Assembly: GCA_947482825.1 (NCBI GenBank)
Contig: CANKMT010000029.1
Span: 1-54,210, forward strand
DNA length: 54,210 nt
Reading direction: 5' to 3'
Source of the DNA: Betaproteobacteria bacterium
GTDB lineage: Bacteria; Pseudomonadota; Gammaproteobacteria; Burkholderiales; SG8-39
Numbering within the stretch: the stretch's first letter is position 1; each line of letters opens with the position of its first letter. The notes beneath the pieces were generated by a model. The model was not told where the DNA came from. It saw only the letters and a program-made list of their open reading frames with translations, and ran no database searches. Shown here piece by piece: positions 43,207 through 51,612 of the stretch. A program made the position numbers and the translations under genes.

Positions 43207-44532
43207 TGGTGACCTCCCCATTGGCCGCAACCCGCCAGGGTTGGACAGAGTTGTTGTGATAAAACGCGTTCTCCCCGCGCACTGCGAGGAGTTCCGGGAA
43301 AGTCGGCTGGACGTAGCCGGTTTCGTCGGTCGCGCGGCTCTGGATGACTGCCGCCTGCCCTTGCCATGACCAGGGAAATCGAAAGCGCGTCAACGCGCGC
43401 GACAGCACGGGATCCTGCAGCGCCGCATCCCGCCAGGTCTGGCCGCCGTCCACCGAGACCTCGACCCTCCGGATCCTGCCGTGCCCGCTCCACGCGATAC
43501 CAGTGATCTCCACAAAGCCGGGGGAGGCGATCTTTTGTCCTCCCGATGGCCGCGTGATGATCGATTTCGCTTCCATGTAGAACGTGAACTGCCTCGCCTT
43601 GCCATCGGGCATCGGGTCCGTGTACTTCGACGTTTCCTCGCGCGAATGCACCGGGGCGTCCGCAACCCTGAGCCGGCGCAGCCACTTGACGCTCATGTTG
43701 CCCTCGAACCCGGGCAACAACAGGCGCACCGGATAGCCTTGTTCGGGGCGCAGCCGCTCCCCGTTCTGGCTGTACACGACCAGCGCGTCTTCGAGGCACT
43801 TTTCGATCGGGATGCTGCGTGTCATTGCAGCTGCGTCGGCGCCTTCTGCGATGACCCACTTCGCGCCCGCTTCGAGGCCGACTTCGTCGAGCAATGTCTT
43901 CAACGGCACGCCGGTCCATTCGACGCAGCTCACCAGCCCCACGAGGTCCGAGGCCGTCTTGCCGTAGGGTTTCCGGTAGACCGGGTTGCCCGAACATTCG
44001 AGGAAATAGATCTTCGAAACCGAAGGGAAGCGCCGCAACTCTTCCACCGTAAACACGAGCGGTGTGCGCACCAGCCCGTGCAGCATGAGTCGATGCGCGA
44101 GGGATCGATGTCGGCAACGCCGGCGTGATGACGCTCGTAGAACACGCCGCTTGGCGTGATGATGCCGTCCAGTTCCTGGATCGGCGTACGCGTGACCTGC
44201 GAGGAGTTGTAGTGCTTCGCCGTCGGGACATTCCGGACGACCTTTTTCTCGAACAATGAAGGCTTTCCATAGAGCCTCTCGCCGCCGATCGGCGTGCCCG
44301 GCGATTTCATCGATTCCGGGATCGCCGGCAGGGGGGCCGCACCAGGGCTTTGGGCCAGCGCCGGATTGGTCGTTGCCGCCGCAGCGGCGCCGAGCATCAG
44401 GCCGGAATTGCGCAGGAAATTGCGTCGCGATGACTTCGGCTGATCCGGCCGAATCGCGGATTTTTCTGGTTTCGGCTCTGATGCGCTGGTCGTTCTGAGG
44501 CGTCCAGATTCAGATTTCTTGTCCACTTGCAT
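43193..44532 (-). pseudogene. soxC: SoxC-like sulfite dehydrogenase molybdopterin subunit, frameshifted
   Basis: Start at 44532 (GAGGAGGGG just upstream). Twin-arginine leader SSRRNFLRNSGLMLGAAAAA. The first part runs through GVFYERHHAGVADIDPSR (residues to about 146); the expected HRLMLHGLVRTPLVFTVEEL continues one frame over from about 44094. One base, probably C, is missing there. The second part has IYFLECSGNP with the Mo-ligand cysteine, VEWTGVPLKTLLDEVGLEAG and the C-terminal dimer domain GQKIASPGFVEITGIAWSGH. Repaired length is about 446 residues, normal for SoxC. It would oxidise sulfite in the periplasm, passing electrons to the adjacent cytochrome. Mutation or assembly error is undecided. 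Confidence 0.85.
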
Positions 44533-44580
44533 TCCCCTCCTCGCTTGCGTCATGCGATCAATGTACCCAAAGCGCCGAAA

Positions 44581-46188
44581 TCATCGAGGCGCCGTCGATT
44601 CTTCCAAAATCATGTCCGACGCCTTCTCCGCGACCATCACCGCCGGCGCATGCGTATTTCCCGAGGTCACCGTCGGCATGATCGAACAATCGACAACCCG
44701 CAAGCCCGCCACGCCATGCACGCGCAGGCGCTCGTCGACCACGGCCATCGGATCGTTGCCCATTTTGCAGGTGCCAGAGGGATGGAAGATCGTCGCGCCG
44801 CTGGAACGCGCGAATTCGAGCAGGTCCTCGTCGGTCACGGCGCCGGTGCCGGGCTTGTACTCCGACGCCACGTAGGGCCGCATCGCTTCGGTCACCGCCA
44901 GCTTGCGCGCGAGCTTGATCGCGGCGAGCGCGCAGCGGCGGTCGAGTTCCGCGGAGAGGTAGTTCGGCTGCATCGAAGGCGGCTCCAGCGCGCTCGTCGA
45001 TTTGATCGCCACGCGTCCGCGCGATTCCGGCCTGAGCTGGCACACCGAGAATGTAAAACCCGGCCACGGATGCGGCGTAGCCCCGGCCATTTCGGCCGAC
45101 AGGGTCGCAACATGAAATTGCACGTCCGGCGTCTTCGATTCCGGCAGCACGCGCGCGAAGATGCCGCCCTGGTTGATCCCGATTGCCAGCGGCCCGGTGC
45201 GGCTCAAGATCCACTGCAATCCGATCTTGATCCGCCGTGGCAGGCTGGCGAGGTCGTCGTTGGTCGTGATCGCCTTGGTGCACTTGTACATGAGGCGCAT
45301 CTGCAAGTGGTCCTGCAGGTTCTCGCCCACGCCGGGCAGGTCCTTGACGACGGGGATGCCGAACTTCTGCAACAGCGCACCCGGCCCCACGCCGGAGAGT
45401 TGGAGCAACTGCGGGCTCTGCAGCGCGCCGGCCGAGAGGATCACTTCGCCCGAGGCACGCGCTTCCTTGTCCACCCCGCCCTGCCGGTACTTCACGCCAA
45501 CCGCGCGCGTGCCTTCGAAGATCACGCCGGTGGCATGCGCATCGGTCTGCACATCGAGGTTGGCGCGATTGCGGACCGGCTTGAGGTACCCGGTGGCGGA
45601 ACTGGAGCGAAAGCCGTTCTTCGTGAAGAGCTGGTAGTACCCCGCGCCCTCCTGGTCGCCGCTGTTGAAGTCGTCGGTCCTCCTGATGCCGAGTTCCTGT
45701 GCACCCCGCACGACGGCCTCGATCAATTCATGCTTCGCCGCGATGTCGGTGCACGACACAGGCCCGCCGACGCCGTGAGTCGCGCTCGCGCCGCGCGAGT
45801 TGTCCTCGCTCTTCTTGAAGTACGGCAGCACATCGTCCCAGCCCCAGCCTTTGTTCCCGGCCGCCGCCCAGCGATCGTAGTCCTCGCGCTGGCCGCGCAC
45901 GAAGATGAGGCCGTTGATCGACGACGAGCCGCCGAGGCCGCGCCCGCGCGGCCAGTAGATCCTGCGGTTGTTCATGCCCGGATCCGGATCGGTGTGGAAC
46001 CCCCAGTTATAGACCGGGTGGAACATGGTCTTGCCGTAACCGATCGGGATGTGGATCCAGAGATAATTATCGCGCGGGCCGGCCTCGAGCAGCAGCACGC
46101 GCTTGGACGGATCGGCGCTCAGCCGGTTGGCGAGCACGCACCCGGACGAGCCTGCGCCGACGACGATGTAGTCGTATTTATTTGTCAT
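44581..46188 (-). CDS. GMC-family FAD oxidoreductase (choline/alcohol dehydrogenase-like)
   Basis: 535 residues from the ATG at 46188 (a TTG at 46206 is weaker). FAD-binding YDYIVVGAGSSGCVLANRLS, GMC signature 1 (YWPRGRGLGGSSSINGLIFV) and signature 2 (GALQSPQLLQLSGVGP). Active-site histidine in FHPSGTCKMG and the second catalytic pair in TSGNTHAPAVM. It oxidises a primary alcohol. No partner fixes the substrate. It lies 48 bp upstream of the soxC start on the same strand, so it could be co-transcribed. Not the parent of the 1.1-1.3 kb remnant, as the sequences differ. Confidence 0.9.
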   Translation of the reverse strand: MTNKYDYIVVGAGSSGCVLANRLSADPSKRVLLLEAGPRDNYLWIHIPIGYGKTMFHPVYNWGFHTDPDPGMNNRRIYWPRGRGLGGSSSINGLIFVRGQREDYDRWAAAGNKGWGWDDVLPYFKKSEDNSRGASATHGVGGPVSCTDIAAKHELIEAVVRGAQELGIRRTDDFNSGDQEGAGYYQLFTKNGFRSSSATGYLKPVRNRANLDVQTDAHATGVIFEGTRAVGVKYRQGGVDKEARASGEVILSAGALQSPQLLQLSGVGPGALLQKFGIPVVKDLPGVGENLQDHLQMRLMYKCTKAITTNDDLASLPRRIKIGLQWILSRTGPLAIGINQGGIFARVLPESKTPDVQFHVATLSAEMAGATPHPWPGFTFSVCQLRPESRGRVAIKSTSALEPPSMQPNYLSAELDRRCALAAIKLARKLAVTEAMRPYVASEYKPGTGAVTDEDLLEFARSSGATIFHPSGTCKMGNDPMAVVDERLRVHGVAGLRVVDCSIMPTVTSGNTHAPAVMVAEKASDMILEESTAPR

Positions 46189-46265
46189 TCTTTGGACTTT
46201 TTGCAATCACATGCTGCATTCTCTAGCATCGTCACCTTCCGAAGTCGACAGGCAACTCCTCCACC

Positions 46266-47408
46266 ATGACAAAAGCACTCGAAAAGATCGACATCCATCG
46301 CGGCCTCAAAGGCGTCTATTTCGACCGTTCCGAAGTCTGCTACATCGACGGCCGCGCGGGTGAATTACGTTACCGCGGCTATTCGATCCACGACCTGGCG
46401 CAGAAATCGACCTTCGAGGAGACCTGTTACCTGCTGCTGCATGGCGAGCTCCCCACCGTCCTGCAACTCGCGGTCTTCGACGCCCAGCTCAAGATTGCGC
46501 GCACCCTGCCCGGGCCGGTTTACGAGGTCATCAAGGCCGTGCGCAGCGCGCACCCGATGGACGTGCTGCGCACCGCGGTATCCGCGCTGGCCGCATTCGA
46601 CCCGGACGTCGGCGACAACTCGCGCGAGGCCAATCTCCGCAAAAGCATCCGCCTCACCGCGCAGGTGCCGATGATCGTCGCGGCGCACCATCATATCCGC
46701 AACAACCGCTCGCCGATCCCGCAGGATCGCGCGCTTGGCCACGCGACGAATTTCCTCTACATGCTGACCGGCAAGGCGCCGAGCGCCGACACCGCGCGCC
46801 TGATGGACACGGACATGATCCTGCACGCCGAGCACGGGGCGAACGCGTCCACGTTCGCCGCGCGTGTCGTCGCCGGCACGGAAGCCAACCTCCACGCCGC
46901 GATCACCGCTGCCATCGCCGCCCTTTCCGGTCCTGCCCACGGCGGCGCGGCCGAGAATGTCATGCACATGGCCAAGGAAGTCGGTTCGCCCGAAAAGGCC
47001 GCCGCCTACGTCAAAGCCAAGCGCGCCAACAAGGAGCCCGTCATGGGCTTCGGCCACCGCGTCTACCGCGCCGAGGACCCGCGCGCCCGCCACATGCGCG
47101 CCGGAGTGGAAAAGCTATCCCGGGAAATGGGCCAGCCGCAGTGGTACCAGATCCTCGAAGCGCTGGTGAAAGCCATGGAGCCCTACGCGCGCCACGGCGT
47201 AAACGTGAACGTCGATTTCTACGCCGGCGTCGTCTACTACCTCAACGGCATCCCCGCCGACCTCTTCGTGCCGATCTTTGCGGTCGGCCGCATGCCGGGA
47301 TGGGCCGTCTCGGTGATGGAGCAGCTCGAAAACAACATCCTGATCCGCCCCCTCACGCTCTATAACGGCCCCGCGGCGCGCGACTACGTCGCGCTCGAAA
47401 AGCGCTGA
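46266..47408 (+). CDS. Citrate synthase (type I short, citrate/2-methylcitrate)
   Basis: 380 residues with the catalytic triad H225 (LSGPAHGGAAENVM), H264 (GFGHRVYRAEDPR) and D317 (VNVNVDFYAGVVYY), plus RYRGYSIHDLAQKSTFEE near the N-terminus. It condenses acetyl-CoA (or propionyl-CoA) with oxaloacetate in the cytosol. The length is that of short bacterial enzymes, which include methylcitrate synthases; no prpB/prpD neighbours are present, so citrate synthase is favoured. Followed by an inverted-repeat element and an acyl-CoA ligase. It could receive acetyl units from the sulfonate pathway, but no direct link is shown. Confidence 0.9.
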   Translation: MTKALEKIDIHRGLKGVYFDRSEVCYIDGRAGELRYRGYSIHDLAQKSTFEETCYLLLHGELPTVLQLAVFDAQLKIARTLPGPVYEVIKAVRSAHPMDVLRTAVSALAAFDPDVGDNSREANLRKSIRLTAQVPMIVAAHHHIRNNRSPIPQDRALGHATNFLYMLTGKAPSADTARLMDTDMILHAEHGANASTFAARVVAGTEANLHAAITAAIAALSGPAHGGAAENVMHMAKEVGSPEKAAAYVKAKRANKEPVMGFGHRVYRAEDPRARHMRAGVEKLSREMGQPQWYQILEALVKAMEPYARHGVNVNVDFYAGVVYYLNGIPADLFVPIFAVGRMPGWAVSVMEQLENNILIRPLTLYNGPAARDYVALEKR

Positions 47409-47410
47409 GG

Positions 47411-47543
47411 TAAATTGGTGTCAGAGTCGATTTTCGAGTCCACTAATGCTGCCATTTTATGAACAAGGTCCGCAGCCTGATTGGCGATCAGGGGAAAATA
47501 CTGCCATTGGTCTGCCGGAAAATAGGACTCTGACACCAATTTA
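47411..47543. repeat. REPIN/MITE-like element with 18-bp inverted ends
   Basis: TAAATTGGTGTCAGAGTC (47411-47428) is a perfect inverted match to 47526-47543, enclosing 97 bp; just inside, ATTTTC recurs in inverted form. The 'GTGTCAGAGTC' core resembles REP sequences that travel with Y1/RAYT transposases. The element fills the gap between the citrate synthase stop and the ligase start and contains CTGCCA copy D. Confidence 0.7.
47445..47509 (+). repeat. Intergenic 52-bp-spaced CTGCCA element, copy D
   Basis: CTGCCA boxes start at 47449 and 47501, exactly 52 bp apart. The interior shares ACAAGGTCCGC with copy C (39 of 58 positions identical by hand count) and has the stem CCTGAT/ATCAGG. Uniquely among the copies, it sits inside the 18-bp inverted repeat. 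Confidence 0.8.
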
Positions 47544-47546
47544 AGG

Positions 47547-49403
47547 ATGGCGATGACTGCCAGTCCCCCGTTCCGCCACATCGATTGCATTGCGCCCAAG
47601 GTCGAGACCGAACGTCGCGCGGACGGGACGGTCGTGCTGCGCTCGGGCTACCCGCTAGGCGAGATCGAGCCAAGCGTCTGCGCCTACCTGCGCCGCTGGG
47701 CGCGCGAGGCGCCGGATCGCCCCTATCTCGTGCAGCGCGATTCCGTCGGCGAATGGCAGCCGATCACTTATGGCGAGATGAATGCCGGCGCAAACGCTGT
47801 CGGGCAGGCACTTCTCGAGCGCGGCCTCGGCGCGGGACGCCCGGTAATGCTCCTTTCGGGCAACAGCCTCGCGCATGCGACGCTCACCTTCGGCGCAATG
47901 ACCGTCGGCGTGACGGCCGTCCCGGTGTCGCCTGCGTATTCGCTCATGAGCCGCGACTTCGCCAAGCTCAAGTTCGTGTTCGACCTGATCCGGCCGGCCA
48001 TGGTGTTCGTGCAGAACGCGCAGCAGTTTGCGGCGGCATTGCGCGCGCTGCCGCTGGAAGGGGTAGACGTCGTGCACGTCGACTCGCCTGCCGAAGGACT
48101 GCGCTCCACCGCGTTCGCCGATTTGCTCTCGCGCACCCCCACCGCCGCGGTGGAGTCGGCCTTTGCCAAGGTCGGGCCGGACACGGTCGCCAAGATCCTC
48201 TTCACCTCGGGCTCCACCGGCATGCCCAAGGGCGTGATCAACACGCAGCGCATGCTCACGGCCAACCAGAAGATGGCGCAAACCGTGTGGCCGCCAAACC
48301 CCGAGGAACCGCCGCTCACGCTCGACTGGCTACCCTGGCACCATACCTTCGGCGGCAACTACAACCTGCACGGCGCGTTGCGCCTGGGCGGCACGCTGTA
48401 CATCGACGGCGGCCGGCCGGTGCCCGGGCTATTTGAGCAGACCGTGCGCAACCTTCGCGATCTCTCCCCCACCGGGTTCTCCAATGTGCCGGTGGGATTC
48501 GCGATGCTCGCCCCGGTGCTGGAGAAGGATGCGGCGTTGCGGGCCACGTTCTTCCAGCGCCTCAAGCTGCTCGGCTATGGCGGCGCGAGCCTGCCGCGCG
48601 AACTCTGGCAGCGCATGCAGGACCTCGCGGTCGCCGCCACCGGTGAGCGCATCCTGTTCACCACCGGCTGGGGTTCGACCGAGACCGCGCCGACCGCAAC
48701 CTCGCTGCACTGGACCATTGAAGGCGCCGGGGTGATCGGCCTGCCGTTCCCGGGCGTGGAGATCAAGATGGTCCCCGTTGGCGCCAAGTACGAACTGCGG
48801 GTGCGCGGGCCGATCGTGACCCCGGGCTACTTCAAGCGCGCGGACCTCACGGTCGCCGCCTTCGACGAAGAAGGCTTCTATCGCATCGGCGATGCGGGCC
48901 GCTTCGTCGATCCAGCGGATCCGAGCAAGGGCCTTGCGTTCGATGGCCGCGTGGTCGAGGACTTCAAGCTCGACACCGGGACCTGGGTCGGCGTCGGGGC
49001 GCTCCGGCTCGCGGCGCTGGATGCCGCAGCCCCCGCGTTGCAGGATGCCGTGGTCACGGGGCATGACAAGGCGTGGGCCGGGCTGCTCGCCTGGCCGAAT
49101 CCCGCCACGTGCGCCGCATTGTGCAGCGACCCGGTCAATGCGAAGTCGCCTGATCTGCTCGTCCGCGATGCCGGCGTGATCGAGCACGTGCGGCGCGGCC
49201 TCGCCGCATTGAATGCGCGCGCCGGGGGATCTTCGGGGCACATCGCCCGCGTGATCCTGATGGCCGAACCCGCATCGATGGACGCAGGCGAACTCACCGA
49301 CAAGGGCTACGTCAACCAGCGCGTGACCCTCGAGCGGCGCAGCGCGCTGGTGGAGGCGCTCTACGCCGAGCCGCCGGGGCCGGGCGTGATCGTCATCCGA
49401 TAG
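47547..49403 (+). CDS. Feruloyl-CoA synthase-like AMP-dependent acyl-CoA ligase
   Basis: 618 residues. P-loop KILFTSGSTGMPKGVINTQR, then DWLPWHHTFGGNYNLHGALR, which is typical of the feruloyl-CoA synthase branch, and TTGWGSTETAPTATSLHW. FYRIGDAGRFVDP and FDGRVVEDFKLDTGTWVGVG complete the adenylation domain. It would activate an aromatic or other bulky acid to its CoA thioester. No hydratase/aldolase (ech) or vanillin genes lie nearby, so ferulate as substrate is tentative. It starts immediately after the inverted-repeat element. Confidence 0.83.
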   Translation: MAMTASPPFRHIDCIAPKVETERRADGTVVLRSGYPLGEIEPSVCAYLRRWAREAPDRPYLVQRDSVGEWQPITYGEMNAGANAVGQALLERGLGAGRPVMLLSGNSLAHATLTFGAMTVGVTAVPVSPAYSLMSRDFAKLKFVFDLIRPAMVFVQNAQQFAAALRALPLEGVDVVHVDSPAEGLRSTAFADLLSRTPTAAVESAFAKVGPDTVAKILFTSGSTGMPKGVINTQRMLTANQKMAQTVWPPNPEEPPLTLDWLPWHHTFGGNYNLHGALRLGGTLYIDGGRPVPGLFEQTVRNLRDLSPTGFSNVPVGFAMLAPVLEKDAALRATFFQRLKLLGYGGASLPRELWQRMQDLAVAATGERILFTTGWGSTETAPTATSLHWTIEGAGVIGLPFPGVEIKMVPVGAKYELRVRGPIVTPGYFKRADLTVAAFDEEGFYRIGDAGRFVDPADPSKGLAFDGRVVEDFKLDTGTWVGVGALRLAALDAAAPALQDAVVTGHDKAWAGLLAWPNPATCAALCSDPVNAKSPDLLVRDAGVIEHVRRGLAALNARAGGSSGHIARVILMAEPASMDAGELTDKGYVNQRVTLERRSALVEALYAEPPGPGVIVIR

Positions 49404-49469
49404 TTTCGATCCGCCGTGAATCGGTCGCCAGCGGCCGAGCGTTGCAATCGCCAGCCCTGTTGCAGGGCG

Positions 49470-50587
49470 TTACCTCAGATTGTGGGCCGCCGAAGCGCCG
49501 CCCGATATCCAGCCGAGGTTGCAACACATGAACTTTGCCGGATGCTCGGGTGGTGGCGTCTGGTGGCTGCGTCCGAGCACCATCGGCACGCCGTCCACGA
49601 GCACGTGGCTGATGCCGGGGAAGTCACCGTGCGCAAGGGCGTCGGCCAACGTCTTGCCCTTGGAACCCTTGACCGGGCCGCAGATCACGATCGCCTGCGC
49701 CGGCGTGAGCCCGCAGATCGAAGTCAGGAAAAGCATGTTCTTGAACATGCCTCGCGGAATCACGCCGGTGCCGCCGGGGGTGTCGGTGCCAAGGCACAGC
49801 CGGTCGAGGCGATTTCGCCCGGCGAGCCGTAGTTCCCGGAAGAACAGATTTCAAGCGCGAACGAGGTCTCGTCGATGACGCGGTCGAGGTCCTCGTCGCT
49901 CATCGGGATCGGGCCGCCCGCGACATGGGCCGCGATATCGGGTTGCAGCCAGGACAGGATGTCATAGCCGCACATCTGCGAGGAGCCCGAACGCGAGACC
50001 CCGCCCGTATGCACCTTCACGAGTATGCCGCGTTCGTGGCACCAGCGCACGTAGTTCTTCGCTTCCTCCGGATTTTCGTCGAGCGGGTAGAAAATGAATT
50101 TGGCGAACCGCGTGCCGTTTTCGGCAAGGCGGTCGAAATGCCCTGGATTCATGCCCGGAACCAGCAGGACCGTGCCGGCGATCACCTTGGCGCCGCTCCA
50201 GCGCACGCGCCCGGTGGTCTGCGCCATCACGATCGCAAGGGAGGTCACGATTTCCGCCGTCAGTCGTTCCGGGTCCAGCCCGGGGAAGTGCAACTCGCCC
50301 GCGGAAACGAGCGTGGTGGTGCCGCCGTTGAGGTAGTTCCCGATCCAGCCGGTGGCGTTCTGCGTCGGCGTCCACTCGCCGCACACCGGATGCACGTGCC
50401 CGTCCACGATCCCCGGCATGACCGCGCTGCCGCGCGCGTCGATGACCACCTCGCAGTCACCCGGATCCGGGGCGTCGAACGCAGCGACGCGGCCATCTTC
50501 GATGAAAATGGACTTCGCGTTGGAAACCGGCGATGCGAGATCACCGGTGTAAAGCTCGCCGATATTCTGGATCAACACCCGTGACAT
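49470..50587 (-). pseudogene. Amidohydrolase (enamidase-like), frameshifted
   Basis: The first 265 residues are a normal amidohydrolase: LIQNIGELYTGDL, SAVMPGIVDGHVHPVCGEW (HxH metal ligands), KVHTGGVSRSG and ALEICSSGNYG. The frame then changes; the family pattern resumes in the next frame as RLDRLCLGTDTPGGTGVIPR (catalytic aspartate) and GMFKNMLFLTSICGLTPAQA down to the stop at 49470. The break lies at about 49822-49830, and the linker before LDRL is shorter than in relatives, so the lesion may be a small deletion rather than one base. The TDTPGGTG motif recalls enamidases. Inactive as read. Confidence 0.82.
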
Positions 50588-50665
50588 GTGAGCGTTCTCA
50601 TCTCAATAGGGTGAATCGAGTCTAGCTTGGGGGCATGGGTGCGTCCACACGCCTGGCCGCGTGGT

Positions 50666-51610
50666 TCAAAGTCTCCGGCCGACCGCCCCTTCCAACAGTT
50701 CCCACGCGCGATTGCCGAGGTCACGCCGCCAGCGCGCGTAGAACTCGCCTGACAGCACCGCCCTGAAGCTCGCAGCGTCCGCGCGATTGATCAGCATGCC
50801 GCGCTGGCTCGCAAGGCGCATTTCGAGCACTTGGTTGAACCGATCGGTATAAGTCCGCTGGCGTCCGATATGGCTCGCGACCGCGCGATTGACGATTTCC
50901 TGGACGCTTTCGGGCAGGCTGCGCCAGAACGCATCGTTCGCGATCAGGTTGAACCCGGACCACATATGGCCGGTCAGGCTCGCGTACCTGGACACCTCGT
51001 ACAGGCGGTTCACCTCTACGACCACGAGCGGATTTTCCTGGCCGTCCACGCGGCGCGTCTTCAACGCCTCGTGGAGTTCGCGGATATTCACCACTACGGG
51101 CGTGGCGCCGAGGGCGCTGAACGCATGTTCGAACAGGCGCCCGTCGGGGATGCGCATCCGGTAACCGGCAAGGTCTTCCGCGCGATGGATCGGGCGGTCG
51201 ATGGACACGATATGCCTGAACCCGTTCTCCAACACCCCATCGCGAAACCCGTGAATCCCCTGCGAGCGCATTGCGTCGCGCAGGTAATCGCCCAGAGGGC
51301 CGTGCATTGCGGCATGCACCTGGCCGTGGCTCTCGAACGCAAAAGGCAGGCCCTGGATTTCCGCGACGGGGACCAACTGGCCGAGGATCCCGCCCATCAG
51401 CACCATGAATTCAAGTTCGCCCGCGGCCAGCATGCGCAGGGCCTGCGGGTCGGACCCCTCCACGCCCGCGTTCTGCGCATGGACCGTGACCACAAGCTCC
51501 CCCTCGGTCGCCTCCTGCACCTCGTGCCAGAGGTCAACGAGGAATCCGTGCGTGTGGCTTTCTTGCGGCTGGTTGTGGAACTGGCGCGCAGTCCGGCGCG
51601 GCGCCTGCAC
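50666..51610 (-). CDS. TRAP-type (DctP-like) solute-binding protein lacking a signal peptide
   Basis: 314 residues from a GTG at 51610, two bases after the stop of the upstream Bug gene. The fold is DctP-like: FLVDLWHEVQEATEGELVVT, GSDPQALRMLAAGELEFMVL, PFAFESHGQVHAAMHG, AEDLAGYRMRIPDGRLFEHA (the conserved substrate-binding region) and RELHEALKTRRVDGQENPLV. The protein opens directly with VQAPRRTARQFHNQP and no hydrophobic leader, which is odd for a periplasmic receptor. An upstream extension lies within the Bug gene. Either the leader was lost or the protein works in the cytosol. No DctQ/DctM genes nearby. Confidence 0.78.
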   Translation of the reverse strand: MQAPRRTARQFHNQPQESHTHGFLVDLWHEVQEATEGELVVTVHAQNAGVEGSDPQALRMLAAGELEFMVLMGGILGQLVPVAEIQGLPFAFESHGQVHAAMHGPLGDYLRDAMRSQGIHGFRDGVLENGFRHIVSIDRPIHRAEDLAGYRMRIPDGRLFEHAFSALGATPVVVNIRELHEALKTRRVDGQENPLVVVEVNRLYEVSRYASLTGHMWSGFNLIANDAFWRSLPESVQEIVNRAVASHIGRQRTYTDRFNQVLEMRLASQRGMLINRADAASFRAVLSGEFYARWRRDLGNRAWELLEGAVGRRL

Positions 51611-51612
51611 CG

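Noticed and set aside
44527..46269. 580-codon open frame on the plus strand opposite the GMC oxidoreductase
   Set aside because: Arginine/histidine/alanine-rich composition typical of a GC-rich antisense shadow; no family pattern, while the minus strand encodes a complete enzyme.
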